Shown here: in pieces, positions 54,106-61,125 of the stretch
How positions within the stretch are numbered: the stretch's first letter is position 1
How the letters are laid out: the number at the start of each line of letters is the position of its first letter
Source of the DNA: Dryocola clanedunensis_A
GTDB lineage: Bacteria > Pseudomonadota > Gammaproteobacteria > Enterobacterales > Enterobacteriaceae
Strand: one strand, 5' to 3'
Length of the DNA: 64,000 nucleotides
Assembly (NCBI GenBank): GCA_038405435.1
Contig: JBBYHZ010000002.1
Notes under the pieces: generated by a model
Databases searched by the model: none
The model's input: only the letters and a program-made list of their open reading frames with translations
Told to the model about the DNA's origin: nothing
Position numbers and translations under genes: made by a program

Positions 54106-56034
54106 TTATTCCTCCAGTTGATTTAGATTGCGGCTGCGGATCTCTTGCTGCAGCTTTTCAATCAATTCGTTTACGTCCATGCTCCCTAGATCTTTGCCAC
54201 GACGGGTACGAACGGCAACTTTGCCTGCTTCGACCTCTTTGTCGCCACAAACCAACATATAAGGGACACGACGCAACGTGTGTTCACGGATTTTAAAGCC
54301 TATCTTCTCATTTCTCAAGTCTGCTTTTACTCGAATGCCTGCATTTTGTAGTTTACGGGTCAATTCGTTAACGTATTCAGACTGTCCATCAGTGATATTC
54401 ATGACCACTGCCTGGACCGGAGCAAGCCAGGTTGGGAAGAACCCAGCGAACTCTTCGGTGAGGATACCGATAAACCTTTCCATGGAACCGAGAATGGCGC
54501 GGTGAATCATAACCGGCACCAATTTTTCGTTGTTTTCGCCGATGTACGACGCATTTAGACGCGACGGCAGGGAGAAGTCCAGCTGGACGGTACCGCACTG
54601 CCATGCACGATCGAGGCAATCATACAGGGTAAATTCAATCTTCGGACCGTAAAACGCGCCCTCACCCGGTTGGTAATCAAACGGGATTTCGTTCTCCTGA
54701 AGCGCGACCGCAAGGTCAGCTTCTGCACGATCCCACATTTCGTCGGTACCGATGCGTTTTTCTGGACGAGTGGACAGTTTTACGACGATTTTTTCGAAAC
54801 CGAAGGTGCTGTACATGTCATAAACCATGCGAATACAGCTGTTCACCTCATCACGAACCTGGTCTTCTGTACAGAAAACGTGCGCATCATCCTGGGTAAA
54901 ACCACGTACGCGCATCAAACCATGAAGCGCACCTGAGGGTTCGTTACGGTGGCAGCTGCCGAACTCGGCCATACGCAATGGCAGATCACGGTAGGATTTC
55001 AGCCCCTGGTTGAAGATTTGTACGTGGCCCGGGCAGTTCATCGGCTTGATGCAGTATTCACGGTTCTCGGAAGAAGTGGTGAACATCGCATCTTTGTAGT
55101 TGTCCCAGTGGCCGGTTTTTTCCCACAGCACACGGTCCATCATGAACGGGCCTTTTACTTCCTGATACTGATATTCTTTGAGCTTGGAGCGCACAAAGAC
55201 TTCCAGTTCGCGGAAGATAGTCCAGCCGTCATTGTGCCAGAACACCATGCCCGGGGCTTCTTCCTGCATGTGATACAGGTCGAGCTGCTTACCAATTTTA
55301 CGGTGGTCACGCTTGGACGCTTCTTCCAGACGCTGCAGATAGGCATTGAGTTGTTTTTTATCTGCCCATGCGGTGCCGTAGATACGCTGCAGCATTTTAT
55401 TGTTGCTGTCGCCACGCCAGTAGGCACCGGAGGTTTTCTGCAGTTTGAAATGATGGCAGAAACGCATATTCGGTACGTGCGGGCCGCGGCACATATCAAC
55501 GTATTCTTCATGATGATACAGACCTGGCTGGTCATCATGGCTGATGTTTTCATCAAGAATAGCAACCTTGTAGCTTTCGCCACGGTTGACGAAAGTTTCG
55601 CGCGCTTCGTGCCAGCTCACCTTCTTCTTGATGACATCGTAATCTTTATCAGCCAGCTCGTGCATACGCTTTTCGAGCAGCTCAAGATCTTCCTGGGTCA
55701 GGGTGTGGTCAAGATCGACGTCGTAGTAAAAACCGTTGTCGATAACCGGGCCAATCGCCATTTTGGTATGTGGCCACAGCTGTTTAATAGCATGGCCCAG
55801 CAGGTGGGCGCAGGAGTGACGCAGGATTTCTAAACCGGCCTCATCTTTTACGGTGATGATGGCGAGTTTTGCATCGTGGTCAATCATATCGGATGCGTCA
55901 ACCAGCTCACCGTCTACACGGCCTGCGATACAGGCTTTGGCGAGACCAGGACCGATATCAAGAGCGACATCCAGCGGGCTAACAGCGTGGTCGTAATGGC
56001 GTTGGCTGCCATCAGGAAGAGTAATAACGGGCAT
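54106..56034 (-). CDS. thrS: Threonyl-tRNA synthetase ThrS
   Basis: A 642-residue class II synthetase, the same length as E. coli. It has the N-terminal TGS and editing domains (HSCAHLLGHAIKQLWP), the catalytic core with zinc ligand Cys in IKPMNCPGHVQIF, and the C-terminal anticodon-binding domain. It heads the thrS-infC-rpmI-rplT cluster. In E. coli it represses its own translation by binding an operator in its leader. Confidence 0.97.
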   Translation of the reverse strand: MPVITLPDGSQRHYDHAVSPLDVALDIGPGLAKACIAGRVDGELVDASDMIDHDAKLAIITVKDEAGLEILRHSCAHLLGHAIKQLWPHTKMAIGPVIDNGFYYDVDLDHTLTQEDLELLEKRMHELADKDYDVIKKKVSWHEARETFVNRGESYKVAILDENISHDDQPGLYHHEEYVDMCRGPHVPNMRFCHHFKLQKTSGAYWRGDSNNKMLQRIYGTAWADKKQLNAYLQRLEEASKRDHRKIGKQLDLYHMQEEAPGMVFWHNDGWTIFRELEVFVRSKLKEYQYQEVKGPFMMDRVLWEKTGHWDNYKDAMFTTSSENREYCIKPMNCPGHVQIFNQGLKSYRDLPLRMAEFGSCHRNEPSGALHGLMRVRGFTQDDAHVFCTEDQVRDEVNSCIRMVYDMYSTFGFEKIVVKLSTRPEKRIGTDEMWDRAEADLAVALQENEIPFDYQPGEGAFYGPKIEFTLYDCLDRAWQCGTVQLDFSLPSRLNASYIGENNEKLVPVMIHRAILGSMERFIGILTEEFAGFFPTWLAPVQAVVMNITDGQSEYVNELTRKLQNAGIRVKADLRNEKIGFKIREHTLRRVPYMLVCGDKEVEAGKVAVRTRRGKDLGSMDVNELIEKLQQEIRSRNLNQLEE

Positions 56035-56327
56035 GATAAGTCCTTATTTGCAGTGGTGACCCACACGTAAGATCACATACAATTTTATTTAGTTTAGATT
56101 AATCATTAGGTTGGGATGGGTTGAATGCTTCACTCTGCAAACTGTGTACATCGTAGTGTACAAAATACCAAATGTACCCACATCCGCCTGCTGATTACAC
56201 AAGGCAATAGTACACGTCATTGAAAGAGGGATAAAGGCGGAACTTGATTGCAACAGGATGAACCGACAGCAAATGCGCTATGTACACGATGTACTTCTAT
56301 ACTTTCGGATTATGTTGGGAGGTGACC
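56035..56327. other. thrS leader and upstream region
   Basis: This gap holds the thrS promoter and its expected translational operator on the minus strand. I did not resolve the operator stem-loops. The sequence is AT-rich towards the SRAP gene. Confidence 0.5.
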
Positions 56328-57008
56328 ATGTGCGGACGATTTGCTCAAGCGCAAACACGTGAAGAATATCTTGCTTATTTAGCTGAAGAAGCTGAACGCG
56401 ACATACCATACGATCCCGAGCCGATTGGTCGCTATAACGTAGCGCCCGGCAGCCGTGTCTTACTACTATCCGAACGAGATGAATCTTTACACCTCGATCC
56501 GGTGATCTGGTCGTACGCGCCGGGTTGGTGGGATAAGCCGCCGCTGATTAATGCCAGGGTCGAAACAGCCGCGACCAGCAGAATGTTCAAGGCGCTATGG
56601 CAGCATGGCCGGGCGATCTGCTTTGCTGACGGCTGGTTTGAATGGAAAAAAGAAGGCGATAAGAAACAGCCCTACTTCATTCACCGTGCCGACGGGCAAC
56701 CAATTTTCATGGCAGCAATCGGCAGTATTCCGTTTGAACGAGGAGACGAGGCGGAGGGCTTTCTGATTGTCACTGCGGCAGCCGACAAGGGCCTGGTTGA
56801 TATTCATGATCGGCGGCCACTGGTGCTGTCACCAGAAGCAGCACGTGAATGGATGAGGCAGGATTTAGGCGGGAAAGAAGCCAGTGAAGTAGCTGAGGAT
56901 GGCTCTGTAGATGCAGATAAATTTATCTGGCGCCCCGTGATGCGAGCTATAGGCAACGTTAAAAAGCAGGGGCCAGAACTCATCAAGCCAATCGTTCAAC
57001 CAATTTAA
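56328..57008 (+). CDS. yedK: SRAP-domain abasic site shielding protein (YedK type)
   Basis: A 226-residue SRAP/HMCES-family protein close to E. coli YedK. The initiator Met is followed by catalytic Cys2 (MCGRFAQ), which links covalently to abasic DNA. Conserved motifs are RYNVAPGS, NARVETAATSRMFKALW, RAICFADGWFEWKK, and the catalytic His in VDIHDRRPLVL. The ATG at 56328 is required to expose Cys2; an upstream in-frame ATG at 56280 is not used. It lies outside its E. coli position. Confidence 0.93.
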   Translation: MCGRFAQAQTREEYLAYLAEEAERDIPYDPEPIGRYNVAPGSRVLLLSERDESLHLDPVIWSYAPGWWDKPPLINARVETAATSRMFKALWQHGRAICFADGWFEWKKEGDKKQPYFIHRADGQPIFMAAIGSIPFERGDEAEGFLIVTAAADKGLVDIHDRRPLVLSPEAAREWMRQDLGGKEASEVAEDGSVDADKFIWRPVMRAIGNVKKQGPELIKPIVQPI

Positions 57009-57230
57009 ATTTATGCACTAATCACGTCTTATTTGAGCAGGCGCGGACATTATCTGTAACCGCTGCCGTTTAATTGTGTAGATCCCTGAACAGATAAATA
57101 ATCTGCACAACTTTCAACTTTCTTACCACATTTGACATTTAATGTTTTGATTTAAAAATTACTTTTTCATATCGTTAAATCGCTTTAGTCTGAACATGAG
57201 AGATCTTACTTAATATCGAAGGGCAACAAA

Positions 57231-57572
57231 ATGAATTTTGAGGTATTTGCTTTTGGCACGACCAACTGGAGTGAAGTCGAAAGAACAGAGCACCCAGGAG
57301 AAACAGGTATGGCTTACTGGCGCACGCAACACTTTGGTCAGAAACCCAATCAAATCCGTGTGCGTATGGTTGAATATACCCCAGGTTATCTTGCAGACCA
57401 TTGGTGCCAAAAAGGGCATGTCCTTTTCTGCATGGAGGGAGAACTAGAAACAATGCTCGAAGATGGTCGTAAATTCATTTTAAGTGCGGGGATGAGTTAT
57501 CAGGTTGGTGATAACGCGGAGCCACATCAGTCCAGAACTACGACAGGCGCAAAACTCTTTATTGTGGACTGA
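57231..57572 (+). CDS. Small cupin protein with DHCW-type motif
   Basis: A 113-residue single-domain cupin. It has GYLADHWCQKGHVLFCMEGELETMLEDGR in the first cupin motif and GMSYQVGDNAEPHQS in the second. The Asp-His-Trp-Cys block and trailing His resemble DHCW-motif cupins. Metal binding is likely and the substrate is unknown. It is followed by scarred sequence without genes. Confidence 0.75.
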   Translation: MNFEVFAFGTTNWSEVERTEHPGETGMAYWRTQHFGQKPNQIRVRMVEYTPGYLADHWCQKGHVLFCMEGELETMLEDGRKFILSAGMSYQVGDNAEPHQSRTTTGAKLFIVD

Positions 57573-57966
57573 TTCGTATGTTGGAGTCATTGTGTCAGCC
57601 CGCTTCACGCAACAGATTGAAGAGACAACAGGTCTGCACTGAGCGAGGAGCGGACGCTGCCCGACAGACCTGATGTGCAACTGAGCCGGTTACTTACGCT
57701 ACAGGCGCAGCACGTTTACTACCACGAGCAGACTTGCAACCACGTCCGCGAATACGGCCATTCATATGGGGCCATTCCGGTAATTTTCAGGACCAGAAGC
57801 ACTGCCTTGCCCCGGTTGCCAAAGCGATGTTCTGAACCAGAACGCTATAAGTATGTCTGGAGAGCCGGACAAAGACTGCGATTTTGCCTAAGTCATCCTC
57901 CATTACGGCCACTTAGGCAGTCTCAATGGCGGTAACCGCTGGTAAAAATATTCGAAATAAAATAGC
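57573..57966. other. Gene-free, scar-like region
   Basis: No convincing gene. It holds GCACTGAGCGAGGAGCGGAC (57636-57655), repeated with one change at 59522-59541, and an inverted repeat GCCTAAGT/ACTTAGGC (57886-57893, 57911-57918). A frame of 86 codons (57675-57935) has no recognisable similarity. The region looks like remains of lost genes. Confidence 0.55.
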
Positions 57967-57994
57967 CTTCATTTCACATATTCATGAAATGAAG
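57967..57994. promoter_or_regulatory. Perfect palindrome, probable ArsR-family operator
   Basis: CTTCATTTCA-catattca-TGAAATGAAG, two perfect 10-base arms with an 8-base spacer. It lies 7 bases before the original ATG of the ArsR gene and covers its ribosome-binding site. Position and symmetry fit autoregulation by the ArsR protein. Confidence 0.7.
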
Positions 57995-58044
57995 AATTGC
58001 AATGGAGCAAACCAGAGCACTTATAGCTTTATCAGCGCTGGCAC

Positions 58045-58371
58045 ATGAATGAATCTCGACTCAGAATAGTGAGAATGCTTGTTGTGGCGGGAGCAGATGG
58101 TATGTCCGCAGGCGCCATTGCTGCAACCCTTGACGCCTCATCCCCCTCTAGGGTGTCTTTTCATCTTAAAGAACTTGAGCACGCCGGACTTATCGCCAGC
58201 CGCCGCGAAGGCAAATCGATTATTTACAGCGCCTGCTGGGCGAGCCTGGCCGATTTAGTGGCTTTCCTGATGCATGACTGCTGTCAGGGGCATTGCCGCT
58301 ATTGCGATCAGGCCATCGAATTATTTTCTAAATGTACCGGTATGCCAACAGAGTCTGAAAATAATGCCTGA
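58045..58371 (+). CDS. ArsR-family regulator with 5' frameshift
   Basis: The readable product from the ATG at 58045 has 108 residues: a winged helix with SPSRVSFHLKELEHAGLIASRREGKSIIYSACW and a Cys-rich tail (DCCQGHCRYC) that may bind metalloid. The expected start is the ATG at 58002, giving MEQTRALIALSALAHE, but that frame stops at TGA 58050. GAAT is duplicated at 58047-58054; one copy fewer would join the frames as ...ALAHESRLRIVRML. So the gene is frameshifted by a 4-base tandem duplication, though translation could restart at 58045, which overlaps the stop. The operator upstream is intact. Confidence 0.75.
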   Translation: MNESRLRIVRMLVVAGADGMSAGAIAATLDASSPSRVSFHLKELEHAGLIASRREGKSIIYSACWASLADLVAFLMHDCCQGHCRYCDQAIELFSKCTGMPTESENNA

Positions 58372-58420
58372 ACATCGCTTTTTTACAGTCACATCAAACC
58401 AAAATAAAAGGATTTAACCT

Positions 58421-59401
58421 TTGCAAACAGTAAATAAAGCAGCAGCGATTAGGGACTGGCTGGAACATGGTCAGGTTGCCATTTACTTCTTCGCTGTGGC
58501 AGCCGGATGCTTTTCGGCATTTATTCTGTCAGGCACAGCCCCTCTGGAAAGTGCTATCAATCCCGCGCTCGCTCTGATGCTCTATGTTACCTTTCTTCAG
58601 GTTCCTGTGGCTGAACTTGGAACTGCGTTTACGAGAGTGCGTTTCATTCTGCCTCTTTTGCTGACTAATTTCCTGTTGGTACCGATTCTTGTTGCTGTGC
58701 TGGTCAGTTTTCTTCCGAATAATCCGATGCTTATCCTCGGCGTACTTTTGGTCCTGCTTACCCCCTGTATTGATTACGTAGTGACGTTTTCGCAGCTTGG
58801 CCGTGCGGATGCCCGTCTTTTACTGGCTTCTACACCGGTATTGCTTATCGCGCAGATCCTGTTGCTTCCGATCTATCTGCGTTTATTTCTTGGAGAAAAT
58901 GCATCCGAACTGGTGCAACCCGCGCCGTTTATTCATGCATTTATCTGGCTTATTGCTATTCCCCTGCTGCTTGCTGCGTTAACACAGTTTGTGGCCCGGA
59001 AAAGCCATTTAGCGCAAAACATATCCGAGGGTCTTGGTCTGCTGCCCGTTCCGGCGACTGCAGCAGTTCTTTTCATCGTTCTATCCGCCATGCTGCCGCA
59101 GCTGGGACAGGCATGGGCTGTTGCTGTACAGGCGGTGCCTGTCTATGTGGCTTTTGCTGCGCTAGCGCCTTTATGCGGATGGGGTATGGCTAAGATTTTT
59201 CGTCTGGAATCAAAAGCCGGGAGAGCAATAGCTTTTAGCAGTGCAACACGGAACTCACTGGTGATACTACCGCTTGCTCTGGCGGTGCCTGGAGCCGTGC
59301 CAGTTCTGCCCGCGGTCATCGTCGCCCAGACCATGGTTGAATTGCTTAGCGAATTAATATATGTACGTTTGATTCCAAAGCTAGGGCGTAACTACCCCTA
59401 A
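58421..59401 (+). CDS. BASS/ACR3-like membrane permease, probable arsenite efflux
   Basis: A 326-residue membrane protein with about ten transmembrane segments, similar to the arsenical-resistance (ACR3) branch of the bile acid:sodium symporter family. Conserved Cys lies in LLTPCIDYVVTFSQLGRADARLL, the place of the functional Cys in ACR3, and SSATRNSLVILPLALA near the end. It starts at TTG 58421 with AAAGGA upstream. It follows the ArsR-type gene by 49 bases, so an arsenic- or metalloid-responsive pair is likely. Confidence 0.75.
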   Translation: MQTVNKAAAIRDWLEHGQVAIYFFAVAAGCFSAFILSGTAPLESAINPALALMLYVTFLQVPVAELGTAFTRVRFILPLLLTNFLLVPILVAVLVSFLPNNPMLILGVLLVLLTPCIDYVVTFSQLGRADARLLLASTPVLLIAQILLLPIYLRLFLGENASELVQPAPFIHAFIWLIAIPLLLAALTQFVARKSHLAQNISEGLGLLPVPATAAVLFIVLSAMLPQLGQAWAVAVQAVPVYVAFAALAPLCGWGMAKIFRLESKAGRAIAFSSATRNSLVILPLALAVPGAVPVLPAVIVAQTMVELLSELIYVRLIPKLGRNYP

Positions 59402-59447
59402 AAGAATCTGGACTGAATAAGTTAACCTGAACCTTCTCTGTTCTTAC

Positions 59448-59474
59448 GACTGAGCCTTTTCGAAAGGCTCAGTC
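59448..59474. terminator. Strong hairpin downstream of permease
   Basis: GACTGAGCCTTT-tcg-AAAGGCTCAGTC, a perfect 12-bp stem with a 3-base loop, 46 bases past the permease stop. No T-run follows. Confidence 0.6.
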
Positions 59475-59481
59475 AGAATGT

Positions 59482-59541
59482 CCGCTTCTGGCACTTATCT
59501 GCCTCTGGAAAATTTTCGGCAGCACTGAGTGAGGAGCGGAC
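59482..59541. repeat. Scar repeat element with inverted ends
   Basis: CCGCTTCTGGCAC at 59482-59494 recurs at 60789-60801. GCACTGAGTGAGGAGCGGAC at 59522-59541 recurs with one change at 57636-57655. GTCCGCT and AGCGGAC at the two ends are inverted. This resembles the short shared elements found between enterobacterial genes. Confidence 0.55.
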
Positions 59542-59631
59542 ACACTTATTTGATGCGGCAATGATATTAAACATCCCGGCGGCTATGAACCAGAATAGCC
59601 AGAGGGAAGTCTGAAGTTAAACGTAAGTTTT

Positions 59632-60426
59632 TCAAAACTGCCAGCTATAGGCCGCAAGTACGCGCTTATCGGCTTCGTCAAGATACGTGTTATTGTCCTG
59701 GACAAAGGTGAATGTTTTAACGGATTGATGCTTAGTTATTGAGTATCCTAGCCCCACGCCGCCGAAATAGCCTTTGTAATTGTCGCCGTCATCGTTTTTA
59801 GAACCATACGACCCCGCCAGGAAACTTAACAGACGCATGTTGCTGGTCAATGGCTTAAGAATGAAGACGCCAGCATACCCGCTGCTACCGGAGGCATCTG
59901 TGCTCACAAAACCATTTTCAGGGGAGAGATCCCCGTTAAATTCTGGCTCTGCACATTTACCGCCACCGCATTCAATTTCGTCTCCGGTGTTGTAGGTGTA
60001 GCCAGCCATCGGGAAGATCTGGAATCCGGCAGGTTCAATACCAAAAGCACTGAGCGGGATAAATGTCCCCACCGAATAGTTGTTTTGTGATGCACCACTG
60101 GTGTACTCATTTTTGCCAAAGTTAAAATTAAATATACCAATCGGAAAAAGCCATGAACCACCGACTCGCCATTCACTCGCGTCGCTGTTGACCCTTGCGT
60201 TTAACTTTCTTGCTTCATCAAATGCCCATGAAGCAGAAAACGAGACGTTGCTGTCATCAAAATCGTAATTATCTGACCACGAAACCCCAACCTTCGTTGT
60301 TACTTTAGTGGGATCGTCATCCTGCTTTTCTTCACTGCTTTTAACAGAGCTCACAGCAGCACTGGCCTGAAAAGAGAGTATCGTCAGAAAAAATACGGTG
60401 TAAGCCACTGTCTGTCGTTTTTGCAT
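59632..60426 (-). CDS. Outer-membrane beta-barrel protein of unknown function
   Basis: A 264-residue protein with a signal peptide (MQKRQTVAYTVFFLTILSF...ASA). The mature part is rich in alternating hydrophobic strands and ends in aromatic YSWQF, the typical beta-barrel terminus. A short insert has two Cys in ECGGGKCAEPEF. I do not recognise the family. The ATG at 60426 fits the signal peptide; an upstream in-frame ATG is at 60468. It could be a small porin or an adhesion-type barrel. Confidence 0.65.
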   Translation of the reverse strand: MQKRQTVAYTVFFLTILSFQASAAVSSVKSSEEKQDDDPTKVTTKVGVSWSDNYDFDDSNVSFSASWAFDEARKLNARVNSDASEWRVGGSWLFPIGIFNFNFGKNEYTSGASQNNYSVGTFIPLSAFGIEPAGFQIFPMAGYTYNTGDEIECGGGKCAEPEFNGDLSPENGFVSTDASGSSGYAGVFILKPLTSNMRLLSFLAGSYGSKNDDGDNYKGYFGGVGLGYSITKHQSVKTFTFVQDNNTYLDEADKRVLAAYSWQF

Positions 60427-60838
60427 TATACAAACCTTAGGATTGTTTGATGGTGAATTTGATTTCATAATACCCAGCCTGTTTGTATTTGCTGTTAGCA
60501 TTAGCGTTCATTTCCATACCAACCACACCAGTTTAAAGCGCCAGCGCAGTTTCAGACAATCATCCACATCCAATGGGCGCCAGCGGTCATCAAATGCTTT
60601 CTATTTCTTATCGAGTTTACTCGTTGGAAGCGCTTATGCCACGCCGCCAGGAAAACTAAACTGGCTGATATTGTAAGCATGGATTTACTCCCTGTTGATT
60701 GATACATCATGATGTTAGTAATGCATTTATCTGACCCTGACCACAAATATGCTCGCCACCGGTTGATGCAGATAGATGCCAGCAATGGCCGCTTCTGGCA
60801 CAAAGCAGATAGTCAGAACAAACTTCACCTACAGCAAG
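60427..60838. other. Gene-free region upstream of the barrel gene
   Basis: No convincing gene. Frames of 77-83 codons on either strand (60443-60676, 60552-60803) have no recognisable similarity. The scar motif CCGCTTCTGGCAC lies at 60789-60801. It may hold the barrel gene promoter. Confidence 0.5.
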
Positions 60839-60952
<114 letters not shown>

Positions 60953-61125
60953 TAGTGAATAACAAAGCAGGGTTAGCAGCCATGAATACCTTCAACTTCT
61001 TAATATGCTGTCATAGCAAATACTCAACTTAGGCATAAATAGCTAATACTCCTATTATTAACTTTCTTTGAGGAAGCTGGGAATAAAGCCACCTGCGGAA
61101 GCGGATGGCTTTTATGAGATTGCAC

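Noticed and set aside
57675..57935. 86-codon plus-strand frame between the cupin and ArsR genes
   Set aside because: No similarity to known families, no ribosome-binding site, and it spans repeat scars.
60443..60803. Overlapping short frames on both strands upstream of the barrel gene
   Set aside because: Low-complexity, unlike known proteins, and without start signals.
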